A stretch of DNA of 64,000 bases from Isoetes taiwanensis (lineage: Eukaryota; Streptophyta; Lycopodiopsida; Isoetales; Isoetaceae). The notes under the pieces were generated by a model. The model searched no databases. It saw only the letters and a program-made list of their open reading frames with translations, and had not been told where the DNA came from. Positions within the stretch are counted from its first letter, which is position 1. Each line of letters opens with the position of its first letter. Below are positions 14,665-24,969 of this stretch, one piece after another. The DNA lies in contig JAJEKV010000045.1 in the NCBI GenBank assembly GCA_021234155.1, positions 11,672,050 through 11,736,049 of the forward strand, in the 5' to 3' direction. Made by a program: the position numbers and the translations under genes.

Positions 14665-17600
14665 TGGCGAGAATACAAAGTGAGTATCTATTTCTCGGCT
14701 TTTTTTTATACAACCGAAGAATTGAGTTGGTTTCAATTGCGTGAAGCTAAAAGGAAATGTAATATATGGTTGGAAGCACAAAACCACCGAGGATTATTGG
14801 AGTCATCTCTTCATTTCTAGAAGTTTGCAAACACCGTGAAGCAAGTCACCAAGAACAACAACCGACAACATCTAGATATATTAGAGAAGCATTTCTCGCA
14901 CTGTGCAAAGACTGCAATTCTCTAACTTTCCTCATAACCATATCATCATATTTCCTCGCCTTATTGCTCCTGCTGCTCTTAGAAAAGAATAGAGTTCTCA
15001 ACACTTGAGAGGCCAATGTATCCTGTGAGATGTTAGACTTCACTTCACTCACAAAGACTTGAACTTTGAAAAATTATTATTCAATGTCCAAAATGAATTC
15101 AACGTACTCGTACAAAGCTTCGCAAAGAGCATAGAGTATTATTGGTTCTCAACGACAAGTCCAACTAAATAAACAAAGCAACAAAGCCAAGAGAGCTAAC
15201 CCCGATAATGTGACGCTAATAATAGATGCATTTTCTCAAGCCCGGGTAATCGTGACAAGCCATTTTTAACATATTTGTCAACACATTTTGTAATAGCCTT
15301 GCATAATTGAACCAACTCCAATATATTTTATAACTATGACATACAAAAACCTATTTCTCAACAACTCATTTTCAATTATTGGGGTACATTCGAGCAGATA
15401 GGTTTCTCATGGTGTGTGACATCGCTTCAATTTGCTTAAGTACCGCGCATGTGTAGCCGATGGTTTATGCATTAAAATAAGGTAAGATTTTCACCTCGTG
15501 AATCTATAAATATCCCATTATTTTGCTTGCCTTCGCGCGCAGTAGAGCATGATGACAATGACCTACCAGCTTCTTTTAACATTCCCCTCGCTTTCATATA
15601 TGATTTCACCGCAAAAATTGGTATTGCTTTTGTTGACAAATACCTACAAAGATTGAAAGACATCATGGCATGGGAGAAAAGGGCTCCAACGCTGCCAAAC
15701 ACGATGAAGATTCTACACGTGAGTAAATATTAGAATGACTCGGTGAATCCAAGACTCCCCAAACAATGAAAACTTTATTTTTAAGTGTGTCATAAGTTAC
15801 AAAACTCAGTATTCCATGTTATAGTAGAACCATGTCATGGACTCATCAAATTCCATTCTATGTTTCTGTCAGGTCAAAAAGTGCAGGCAGTAATAATAAA
15901 CCTGCTCTTTTCCTCTTCCTCACTGTGGGTGATTTTTCTTGGTACAATGTCTACAATGTGATGCTGCAGGAAAATTGCAAAGGCAGCTCCAAATTTAAGT
16001 TTACATCAATATTGCCAAGAGGAAACATTATTGCCAAAAAGAACTGATAGGAAGGAAATAGGCTACAACCGCCCATTTTAGGAGAGGGTCAGAGACTGTC
16101 AAGTTGGCATTAATAGGCACACTGCAAAAGAAAACAGGATCATCGTAAAGCATAGAGAGATTAAGCAATAGGACAGAAAAAATCTGCTTACTTGATAAGT
16201 ATTGACATTGGCCAGTACCTGCAATTAGAAAAACAAATAACCAAGCAACTTATTGATATATGATTACCATGCAAATAACCTTGGAAGCAGAGAAAAGAAC
16301 ACATACTGGGATCAATGGTGGTAAGAGTAGCAACTCCAGCAAAATCACAGGAGCCAGTTGCCTCTATGTTTTGATAGTAGTTGTTGAATGCATAAGCATG
16401 AGCTTCAATACTATCAGGAAAATAGCAACTCTTTCCAAGCTGAATAAGCTTGTTAATCTGGCTACCCCTTGACCACATGCATAATCAAGAGCAGCCTGCA
16501 AGCTGTTGGAGCTAATCCCTTGCTTGGCAATGCACCGTTCTCACAGTAGAAATGTTAACTGCTAGTATTCCGTTCCTGTGGTATCGAAGAGTATAAATAG
16601 GTGTTTGGCTGATAAATACCATAGTTCTTTTCCCAGAAATAGGTTCTCTGCCTTCGGGACTGCTGAAGATCTCGTGATAACATAAGCAGTTATTAGCAAT
16701 TCCTATGTTGGCATAGGACAGTTTCATCTCCCAGAAACTGCAGGCTGCAAGATCGGCCATGCATGAACATAGGATAGCATCCCCATTACCAAGACATAAG
16801 CATAAATCCCGCATTCAAGCCGGAAAAGAAATAAGAATTTGAAACAATGCATTACCAAGTTGTCTCCAAACACACATTGCCTGCTAGTAGAGCGCCTTCT
16901 GCTTTATGAGACCTAGTGGAGACTAACACCTAGGAGACTCTATATACTGCTCCATGACTTTATCTCTACAAGCAACATTGTTCAAATTTCAGAAAGTTGT
17001 TCTGTTTCCATTTCTTGATATGCTATTGTAAGGTTGTTGACACTTTCATCAATGGCCCTGAATCCATTCACATCCTGGCCAGGAGCCACCACAGAGCAAG
17101 AAATTTCCTGCCATCTGGTAAAGATTGCTTGCTTTCACCCATTCTTTAAAATATATTTCTAGTGCTTGCTGCAATGAATGATTCCAAAACTTGATTGATT
17201 AATTTCACATCATTGTAGTAATGCATTATGAGCATCTACCTTATTGCCCCTTAGTTTGCAAAGCAGCTACTGCAGCAGTGAATTTTGCCATTGAAATGGA
17301 CTTTACTGGATGTGTGAACTCCGACTACAATTCACAAAAATTGAAAAGTCAATCCTTCCCACAGAAAAATCTAAACACATAGTAATTCCTGGTATTAGGA
17401 TTACTGATTCCACTGCAAGAAATACAGACAAAGAAGAAAAGGTTGTCAGATATTGAGGTCCCACCTGCAATTCCTACAGGTTTGTTGTTCGCTTTAGATA
17501 TGATAAAACTGGCAACCTTCAGAGATCCAGGCTCTTGCCACGGCATTTGCACAACATGTATTATATGCGAACATCGTGGATAAAATAAACTCGAGAAAAT

Positions 17601-17863
17601 CCTTGCATGCAACTAAGAGCATAAATAAGTACGTCTAGCATTTGACAAAAGCCAGAAGATTCACATATTAAAGAGGTCAAACCTGTCATGTTTGTATTCA
17701 AGCCTAATAATAAATTTATCAAAGATTGGATAGATAGTCCAGACCATATATCCATATATCTGATTGCCATGCCAGCAAATTGAAAGTTTTAGGCCCTGAA
17801 GAATCTGACAGTGAGCCAGAGCAGGGCTAAAGCATTTGAAGAAAAACCTCCAGCCAAGGCCAT
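14665..17863 (-). pseudogene. X8-domain (GH17-type) gene, copy 2, better preserved but frameshifted
   Basis: The likely start codon is at 17,861-17,863 and encodes MALAGGFSSNALALLWLTV, a signal-peptide-like start matching copy 1. The X8 domain is clear on the minus strand at about 16,540-16,300: WCIAKQGISSNSLQAALDYA, then CGQG, then after a one-base frame change LGKSCYFP, AYAFNNYYQ, GSCDFAGVATLTTIDPS. A small downstream exon (about 16,220-16,190, after TTGCAG) supplies the final conserved GQCQY. X8 proteins act in the cell wall or at plasmodesmata on beta-1,3-glucan. The exon just upstream (about 16,640-16,590) contains KNYGIYQPN, resembling the C-terminal end of GH17 glucanases, so the parent was probably a GH17-X8 glucan endo-1,3-beta-glucosidase. 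I could not place the GH17 catalytic exons. The single-base frame break in the X8 exon suggests a pseudogene. Confidence 0.65.
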
Positions 17864-18207
17864 CTTAGAAACCTCTGCTTGAAACTAAAACGAAAACGTT
17901 AGAGGAAGCTATTGAATGAGATGCTGTGGAAGTGCCACCAGAACTGATTCTAAGCATGCGGATGCATCAATAGTCATCGAGCATGGTAAATTTGAAAACT
18001 TGTTTTCTATTTCACGGACTCTTAAGGATCTCCATCTCCAAACCTCCTACCGCCATAGCCAAAAGAGCAGAGCCAGAGATAGAAGCTTGGAGGTAAAAAA
18101 AGAACCTTACCCTTTTTTCTGCCGTCCGTTAAAAGAGTCAACGTCTGCTTCTTTTTTTTCACACTGAATCCTCATCATCCATCCAGGCAAATCAAAATTT
18201 CACCGTC

Positions 18208-18262
18208 GGATCTAGGGCTGGGTCCAACACTTACTGAATAACATTATAATAATAGATAGGTT
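18208..18262. repeat. Left copy of a roughly 45-bp inverted repeat shared with 41,785-41,835
   Basis: GATCTAGGGCTGGGTCCAAC followed by ACTTAC and then ACATTATAATA occurs here, and in inverted orientation near 41.8 kb. The first 22 bp also end the X8-gene copy at 3,494-3,516. It may be the terminal inverted repeat of a large element or an inversion scar. Confidence 0.55.
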
Positions 18263-18780
18263 TGTAGTCATTGAATTATTAAGCTGATTGGATTAGCTCT
18301 GGCTGATAGTGCAAAAAATCAGGAAAATGGCTCATAAAGGGGAAAGGACTGATATTATGATCATGATGGCTGATTCAATTTCTTTGCTTTGAAAGAAATT
18401 GTATTCAATATCTTGCAGAGACAAATGGCAAAAAGGTAAAACCCTTTACTTCCTTACTATGCTTCTCATAGGCACATGTACAACATTGTTTCTTAGGATA
18501 GTGCTCAATGGCTCCTTCTAGATTAAAAAGCCATAAGGTAAGTGTCCCAATATTTGACGCTGAAAATTGGCCCTTAGATATTTGCTAGCTCGCTGGTGTC
18601 ATAGTGTCCAAAAATGAATTTACAATGATGCAGTAGCCGAATGTGTGCTCGCAATTCTGCTAGGATCTTGATTTTGAATCACTGCTTTTGCTTCGAAAGG
18701 ATGAAAGAGAGAAGAAAGAGGACTTCGATACTGTATTGTAGAAATAAAAAACTTAGTTTTTGGTGAAGATCACTTTGATT

Positions 18781-19331
18781 CATTAGGGATTTTTTGAGAT
18801 CATAAAAGGGCCTTCTAAGAACTGCTGACTAAGCTATATGAACTACCAATCAGAAAATAGAATTGGTAATCCAGTCAGCAAAACAGTTATAACTAACTCA
18901 CTGGATCACATTTTCTAACATAAGTGTTGATAGAAAAGTCCAAATGAGCTTTTGTTTGGTGCAATAGATAGATCTCATTAAGATCTTTCCAATTTTAGGT
19001 GGTTTGCATATCTTTTAGCCCCGTATGATAGTAAAAAAATGGTAAAAACCATATTTTTTGGAGTTTTGACAATCATAAGTGGTTAAAATATGTGCAAAGC
19101 ACCCAAGGTTGGAAAGATCTCAATGAGATCTATCTATTGCACTAAACGAGAGATCATTTGGACTTTTCTATCAATAGTTATGCTAGAAAATGTGATCCAG
19201 TGAGTTAGTTATAACAGTTTTGCTGACTGGACCCGTCAGGCTCTGATTTCTGATTGGTAGTTCATTTATCTTCATTTGGCTTAGTTGGCATGTTTTGAAG
19301 GCCCTTTTATAATCTCAAAAAAACCCTAATG
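18781..19331. repeat. Fold-back element with arms of about 230 bp
   Basis: The two halves are imperfect inverted copies around a loop of about 65 bp. The outer ends are CATTAGGGATTTTTTGAGAT and its near-complement ending CCCTAATG. Inner landmarks such as TCACTGGATCACATTTTCTA and ATAGATAGATCTCATTAAGA recur in reverse complement. No open frame spans it. It would form a long hairpin RNA if transcribed. I did not identify a confident target-site duplication. Confidence 0.8.
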
Positions 19332-19558
19332 TCAATAATTATGTCAAAAATATTAGGAAACTTGAATGGGAACAGTCCAATTAAAGAAACTTACCATTAC
19401 TACTGACTCCTTCATCTTTTAGCGTTTCTGCACTCTTCCGAAAAATTCTTTTGCCAGTAGAATACCTATCCTCTGACTTATCCCTTAGATACTCTGTATC
19501 ATCATCCCCTTCAGATGTCCTTGAAACTGATACCCAGTCTGAACTATTATTTCCTGAA

Positions 19559-19634
19559 CCACGACTTTTCCGACAATGTTGGTTAATCTGAGAGCACCAC
19601 GACTTTTCCGACAATGTTGATTAATCTGAGAGCA
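19559..19634. repeat. Two tandem copies of a 38-bp unit
   Basis: CCACGACTTTTCCGACAATG..GAGAGCA is present twice (19,559-19,596 and 19,597-19,634) with one mismatch (GGTTAAT against GATTAAT). Confidence 0.9.
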
Positions 19635-19763
19635 CCATTGTTCACACCAAGCAGTTGCATAATAGAAATTAAAGTTGACCAAGCTAATCAAATATCATGA
19701 ACAACCCTTACTCAAAAATTGTTATAACTCAGAGTTAAGTCAATGTGATTCAAAAACCACACC

Positions 19764-20507
19764 TGTGACGTCCCCTACTCCCTATACGGTGCACACACCG
19801 TATCAGAAGTCGGAGCCTTCCTCCTGTCAGCCAAACTGGCAGGGGCCATCCACCTGACTCCCCGGTGGAATGAATTAACAAGGGAAGAGTGGATGTGTCA
19901 TTCACCCGTCTCCCTTCGGGTCGACCTATCTGCGGAAGCGTGAGTAAACATGAGCACATAATACAATATATCAATACAATCACCTCGAAGGGTGAACGCA
20001 TCATAAACATCACAGAGATAACAACATCAACATAAGCAATAACAGACAAAGGGAAAATCCTACCCAGGGCTCAGACTCAAGGGGGATGACTGACAGCTTG
20101 GGCCTCCAGAAGTCAGTGCAGACAGAATTCATGGCAAGTGGATTTGGCTGGCATAAGAACATGGTTTAGGGTAGTCCACTCCATCCGCCCCTCCCGTGCA
20201 CACTTTGCAGAGTAGGTTGAAAAGTATTGGGACCTGACCGTAGCCTGCCGGGTGAATAGCCAGAGGGGCTACTACTACTGGGTTGCATCTCCCCAGCCCC
20301 GATGAGACAGGAGGGAGTCTCCTCCCCTCCAGAGGCATCCATGCCCATCACAGGCGGCTAGAGGGCCACTGCGCCCATATTCGACCTGAACTCAATGGAA
20401 GGTGACGCATCACCCCATGAGTGTCGAGCTCATGCCTTGCTCACACTCAGTGACAAGCCATTAAGCCTAGCCCGCATAGACCCCCGATAGGCCTTACTAC
20501 CAGAGGG
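19764..20507 (-). mobile_element. LTR fragment or solo LTR of the Ty3/gypsy family
   Basis: Positions 20,056-20,507 are the inverted, nearly identical counterpart of 41,300-41,766, the partial 3' LTR of the retrotransposon. Read on the minus strand the segment ends GGGGACGTCACA, giving the CA terminus expected of an LTR. Its first 20 or so bases are missing at 20,507. It abuts the stop codon of the neighbouring acidic-protein gene, so it may supply that gene's 3' end. Confidence 0.7.
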
Positions 20508-20508
20508 G

Positions 20509-21546
20509 TCAGTCTTCCCACAAATAAGAACCCTCAAGCTTATCTTCTTCACATTTCTCCTCATCTATGAGGCTTATGCTGCCGCGATTGACTGAAGGGC
20601 CTGCCAAACCTGTAGATCCTGTTGGCAGCTTTGCACGGAGACGCTGGAATTCTTCTTCCGTTGGTAGATTCGCCTCCTCTTGAGCAAATCGAGACTCCAG
20701 CCTCTCATAGGCTTCTTTAAGCTTTATAGCATTGCCGGTATAAGAAGACACTTCAAACATCTCTTTGTCCAAGTCCTCTTCAAAATCTAGGCCTAGGTTT
20801 ACCCATTCGGCCAAGGTACTGATAAGCTCGTCTTCCCTAGAACACATTTGTAACAAAGACAGGTTCCTCAGTATATCACTTAGCAATAAGTATTCTTTGC
20901 CTTCCACTAAAATTGGTGTTATGTCAGACAATTTCTTTTCATCCTCATCCTCATCCTCATCCTCATCCTCATCCTCATCCTCATCACCTTCAGAATCATC
21001 TTCCTCCTCTGATTCACCCAAGGCCAGTACGTCGATGCCAAAACTCCTACATTCTTGCTCTTCTTCTTGTAGATCTATCTCCATTTCTACGTCATAGTCA
21101 GCATCATCACATATAACTGACACCACTTGGCTTAAAGATTTCATTGTTTCCAGTGTATCTTCGGTTTGGCCGAGCAGAATGCAATAACTAGCAAATGCAA
21201 ACGGCAAAGAGAAATAAGTTACCTTCTTAAGTACAAGGACATAGCCAGAAGGAGCCCGTTGCGCAGTATTCTTGAAAAACATTTTCGCTGCTTGCAAATG
21301 GGAAGCCGCTTCCTCTAGAGCTGGTTTTGGAATCCACGAGCCAGGGACATCTGCAAAGGACGTGCGCTGAGACCAAACGGTCCGGCTGAAAGCTAAAGCA
21401 ACCTCGCGATAGCATCCAAGCTCGCTACTGTTTGCCATGATGTCCAACTCCTTGCAATAGAACGGATAAATCGCAGTCGGCGCAACTTCTTCGTTGTCAT
21501 GCGGGGCAGATGCATACCATTCCAGAAACTTCACATAACAATCCAT
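20509..21546 (-). CDS. Acidic protein of unknown function with a D/E hexanucleotide repeat (345 aa)
   Basis: The frame opens with ATG at 21,546 and runs 345 codons uninterrupted to a stop at 20,509-20,511, beside an LTR fragment. I do not recognise the family. The N-terminal half (MDCYVKFLEWYASAP..) is mixed helical sequence. Residues of about 185-210 are a run of alternating D and E encoded by an (ATCCTC)n hexanucleotide array at 20,936-20,982. The C-terminal third contains KLKEAYERLESRFAQEE, likely coiled coil. A degenerate dyad of the region A family lies 150 bp upstream (21,695-21,763), which ties this gene to the same cluster. The C-terminus may have been altered by the LTR insertion. 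An acidic chromatin- or chaperone-type role is possible but unsupported. Confidence 0.55.
   Translation of the reverse strand: MDCYVKFLEWYASAPHDNEEVAPTAIYPFYCKELDIMANSSELGCYREVALAFSRTVWSQRTSFADVPGSWIPKPALEEAASHLQAAKMFFKNTAQRAPSGYVLVLKKVTYFSLPFAFASYCILLGQTEDTLETMKSLSQVVSVICDDADYDVEMEIDLQEEEQECRSFGIDVLALGESEEEDDSEGDEDEDEDEDEDEDEDEKKLSDITPILVEGKEYLLLSDILRNLSLLQMCSREDELISTLAEWVNLGLDFEEDLDKEMFEVSSYTGNAIKLKEAYERLESRFAQEEANLPTEEEFQRLRAKLPTGSTGLAGPSVNRGSISLIDEEKCEEDKLEGSYLWED
20936..20982. repeat. (TCATCC)n hexanucleotide microsatellite inside the acidic-protein gene
   Basis: About eight perfect units; on the minus strand they encode alternating Glu and Asp. Confidence 0.95.
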
Positions 21547-21694
21547 GGCGAAGCAGACGACGAAAGCAAGAAGATGTTTAGGAGCGGTAAGGCGCTGTCA
21601 CTTCTGAACTCAAGTAGCCATTGTCGATTATGAAAGGGGACACAGCTGTTGTGGGGAGATTTGTCCATACATTTTAGGGTTAGGGTTAGGGTTG

Positions 21695-21763
21695 GATCAC
21701 ACGACGCGAAAACTACTATGTGCAAAAAAAAAGAACAATGCTTTTCACAAGATCGCGGTGATC
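21695..21763. promoter_or_regulatory. Region A dyad 1 (degenerate, 69 bp)
   Basis: The left arm GATCACACGACGCGAAA is perfect. The right arm (TTTTCACAAGATCGCGGTGATC) is degenerate. It lies about 150 bp upstream of the acidic-protein start codon. Confidence 0.55.
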
Positions 21764-21838
21764 CCCACGATAACATAAAAAAAAAATACAAAGTACGAAC
21801 CTAGGCTTCTAAGAAAGAAATGGACTAAGAGATTAAGC

Positions 21839-22785
21839 TTATAAAGCCATATGAAAAATATACATATGAATATTATACATATCAAAAAAACACAAAGGCA
21901 CTTCACGACCTTTTTTCTGGGGGGGGTCTTTCTTCTTGTTGTATTCAGTCATAAAATTTTGACCATAGTACTCGGGATCCCTTATGCGTAAGACCAGGCG
22001 CATGTCCTTGGGCATGACAGTCACCCGCTTGGCATGTATTGCTGCAAGCTACGAGTCCTCGAACAGACCGACACCAACTGCTTCCGAAGCCATTTGAAGA
22101 GCATTTAAGGCAGTTGCTTGAATTCTGTAACTGGTATGATGTATCGTACCACACTTTTGCAGAATCTCTTTCACGAGCCTGGCAAATGGGAGACGTGGAA
22201 TGACCATCTCAGTGCTCTTCGATACTTTAATCTCGCGGAAGCGCTTTTAATGCCGAGGGCTTCATCTTCCACTTCCTGGCCACTACCCTCACCCACCCCA
22301 AAGATTTGGGTCGTTGCTCGGCCCGACTCTTCCCGCCGCCTCCTCACCCCATTTGTGGCCGTTGCTTTCGCCGACACTTCCGGCCGTCTCCTCACATTTC
22401 TGGTCGCCTTCCCCTTTCTGGCGTTGGGCCTCCTCCTTTGATTTGAAGGTCCTGGCGCATCCAGAGGAGGAGCAGGAGGAGCAGGAAGAGCAAGAAGAGG
22501 CGGCTGCCCAATAATTAATCCGGCGTCATATTCTGCTCTCCGGTCTCTCACATTTTCATCCTCTGTCTGCGAACCGGAGTGCACCTCCCTACTTACACCC
22601 GAGCTGCTTCTCCCACCGTCTGTCATGCGGATTTCTTTTCCGGATCTTCTGTTAGGCATGGTCGGAGGAGGAGAATCTCTATCAGAGACTTCAGATTCAG
22701 ATGTGGATGAAGGAGGCGGACCAATGTAATCATCTGGCCTTACACCCCCTGGATGGATCCTTGCGGTTTGCTTAGTTCTTGCCAT
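21839..22785 (-). pseudogene. Centromere-type histone H3-like gene with an H3-like N-terminus, broken in the fold
   Basis: The ATG at 22,785 is followed by ARTKQTAR, identical to the histone H3 tail start with Lys4 kept, then I-H-P-GG where H3 has K9-S-T-GG. A long Ser/Pro/Arg-rich tail of about 180 residues follows with no H3 similarity. The H3 fold lies in another frame from about 22,240: [12 protein letters not shown] (alpha-N), [13 protein letters not shown] (alpha-1), a loop 1 about four residues longer than canonical H3, [20 protein letters not shown] (alpha-2), an in-frame TAG at 22,049-22,051 where H3 has Asn108, then AIHAKRVTVMPKDMRL and RIR. The long tail and long loop 1 are CENH3-like; CENH3 replaces H3 in centromeric nucleosomes. 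The C-terminal extension after RIR is unusual. The frame change may be a short unrecognised intron, but the TAG argues for a pseudogene. Confidence 0.75.
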
Positions 22786-22907
22786 GGCTTCTCAGCGAAT
22801 GGCGCTTTATACTACGAACACTGACAAAAATAGACAACTGGCAAGAGATAAATAGTAAAAAACAGAAGTTAAAGTAAAATATGATGGTAACTTTTTTAAG
22901 TAATTGT

Positions 22908-22967
22908 ACGGAACCCTAAAAAACTATCGGACAAAATACGGAACCCTAAAAAAACAGCGGACAAAAA
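22908..22967. repeat. Two tandem 30-bp units upstream of the H3-like gene
   Basis: ACGGAACCCTAAAAAACTAT and ACGGAACCCTAAAAAAACAG, each followed by CGGACAAAA, lie head to tail 120-180 bp upstream of the H3-like start codon. They could be promoter elements. Confidence 0.7.
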
Positions 22968-22995
22968 CACAAATAAAAAACTGAGATTCAAAGCG

Positions 22996-23728
22996 CTAGG
23001 CGATAGACAATTTCTTGTTGATCGCGAACTCACTAAACTTTACATTTCCCTCTTGCCTGTAACCAACCCTAATGCCATCAATGAAATAATGGAAGTCATT
23101 AGCAATCTCCTCTGTCTCCATTAGCACTCTTAGCTCTGATAATGGCCATTCGATTTCCATGGTGGCTGTATAAATGACTTCCTCCCCTCGCCATACTCGA
23201 ATATCCACCGCATCGGAGTGTCTGTTATGGTCCTCAAACGGCTCCCAAAAAGTTTCGTTCTAGTTGACAATTAACGTATAAATATTGTTTTGGAAGAAAG
23301 TATCTGAACTTAAAGGAGGACTTAACTACGCGGCACTCTGTTAGTTGACCGGACGATTCGTGGAATCGAACATCCCAGGTCGGAACAAAAAATAAGCCAT
23401 CCACAAAATCGGCAGGGGGGAGAAAGCACGTATATGTCTTCGGAGCTTTTCGAACTTCCTGCGCCATCTGGAATATGTTAGCAAATACCTCAAACGGTGT
23501 GAAGATTTTGAAACTCATCCTCACGCCTCCGTTTTCAGACATTCCCGCTTGTACCTCGTCAGCCAGGCATTTCTTCATTGCAATTACATTGTTCTCATTA
23601 GTCTATGGCTTACAAAGTTCACTTAAAGGGGGCAATTCAACCGGCCTCAAGCTCGGTTTATTGACCTTTACGTTATAATCATGTCCGTAAAACCAGATGC
23701 CTATACCCCGCAAGGTCACGGCATCCAT
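22996..23728 (-). pseudogene. Unknown protein of about 240 aa, one in-frame TAG and one frame change
   Basis: An ATG at 23,726-23,728 opens MDAVTLRGIGIWFYGHDYN. The same frame continues through an in-frame TAG near 23,606 into TNENNVIAMKKCLADE and FTPFEVFANIFQMAQE, then DGLFFVPTWDVRF and SFKFRYFLPKQYLYVN. Near 23,260 the coding signal moves by one frame into NETFWEPFEDHNRHSDAVDI and ends at 22,996. I do not recognise the family. The mixed hydrophobic and charged composition and the absence of signal peptide or membrane segments suggest a soluble globular protein. A 67-bp region A dyad lies 160 bp upstream (23,887-23,953). The TAG could be a C-to-T decay of CAG, and the frame change a small indel. 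Confidence 0.45.
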
Positions 23729-23886
23729 ACCTTAGAAAAGGACAATTCCGATGTCTATGTGATACACGACAAGTACACTACTAATACTTTCGGCCGGAAT
23801 GACATCCACAACGTCTGATAAACATAAACCTGCACAATAAATTTATTTGTAAACACGTGTCAACGAAAGAAATGAAAAGATAAGGA

Positions 23887-23953
23887 GATCCCACGACGCG
23901 AAACTATCTCTACGCAGTTAAGTAGCTGACAGATAGCTTCGCATCGTGTGATC
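23887..23953. promoter_or_regulatory. Region A dyad 2 (67 bp)
   Basis: The arms are GATCCCACGACGCGAAACTA and its near-complement ending TTCGCATCGTGTGATC, total span 67 bp, upstream of the minus-strand gene at 22,996-23,728. Confidence 0.8.
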
Positions 23954-24640
23954 CGATTAAGGTGTTTACCATTTGCGGGCAATTTTGGGAAGCTGTTTTT
24001 GGTGGAGATTAGCTCTTTGGCCATATCAGAAGGTGTATATGCATGTCGTATTGTTATACTTTCCACTTTCCGGCCGCTAGAATTCAACTTGAACTCTTTT
24101 ATCCTACCTATCCAATGTGTCCGCACGTCTGATCGCCTTTGTCACTTAACTCTATGCTCGCCCCTCGTTGATGGCAGCATACTCACCCACGAACCTATTG
24201 AGACAAAACCTCCCACTTCTTCACCTTGGGAGTTCTGTAAATGAGGCAAGAACACAGAAATTATAGAAGACATGGATTGCAGATGAGGAGTGAAGGCAGA
24301 GAGGATGCACATAGAGGCGCCGGAGTGACAGTACAGAAGTTTGGCGCCAAAATTTGACAAGGGAGTTGGTGATGCTGACAGTAGGCGGTCAAAGTCACCA
24401 TTATTTTGGGCAGCGAAGTGACTCCCGAAAAATATGGGCCATTAAAATGGTTGCAACAAAAGCGCAGGCATCCCCTATGAAAATACGCCATGTGAATGCC
24501 AAGTAAGCCTGCTCATCCTTCTACCTGCCAACTAATACTGACTTTCGTAAAAAAGGTGCAAACCTGATTGGTCGTGGCGAATCTGACGTGGAAATCTTTA
24601 ACCCAAGATATGAGCCATTTTGAGACCCCAAATCCGCCCT
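23954..24640. other. Intergenic stretch without a supported gene
   Basis: A minus-strand open segment (WIGRIKEFKLNSSGRKVE.., about 24,126-23,950) runs into the dyad and has no ATG. It may be a remnant exon. Nothing else is recognisable before the Helitron-like hairpin at 24,654. Confidence 0.4.
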
Positions 24641-24642
24641 AA

Positions 24643-24670
24643 TGAGTAATGATGCCCAGCGTTGCTGGGC
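24643..24670 (-). mobile_element. Helitron-like 3' terminus (variant)
   Basis: The hairpin GCCCAGCGTTGCTGGGC at 24,654-24,670 is followed on the minus strand by 7 nt and then CTCA in place of the CTRR motif. It matches the two better-formed termini at 32,788-32,816 and 36,163-36,191. Confidence 0.4.
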
Positions 24671-24969
24671 ATAAGGTGACAATGTGTGAATGATAAACTG
24701 GAGTCATAATTCTAAACCATATCAGAGATGATATGTGCATAGATTGGAAGATATTAAGGTTCAAAAACATGTTCGTAGGTAAGGTGTAAAACTATAGAAC
24801 CTGTCCATTTCTTGTGACATTGCAATTGTGATAAACAATGAATACATCATAGTACTTATTAGAGCACGTAGTACTTATTAGGCAAATAGTTCCAGCATAA
24901 TATACGCTCCCAATACATATATTATACTGCCACGTCACACGTACATGCCAAGGATGATATGTACTTGAG

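Noticed and set aside
21672-21694. TTAGGGTTAGGGTTAGGG, telomere-like repeat
   Set aside because: Only about three units, of the TTAGGG rather than the usual plant TTTAGGG type, and inside a gene-bearing region. Too short to call an interstitial telomere.
22755-22785. MARTKQTAR as a short histone-tail mimic on an unrelated protein
   Set aside because: The downstream DNA in another frame encodes a clear H3 fold, so the start is inherited from an H3/CENH3-type gene and not a convergent mimic.
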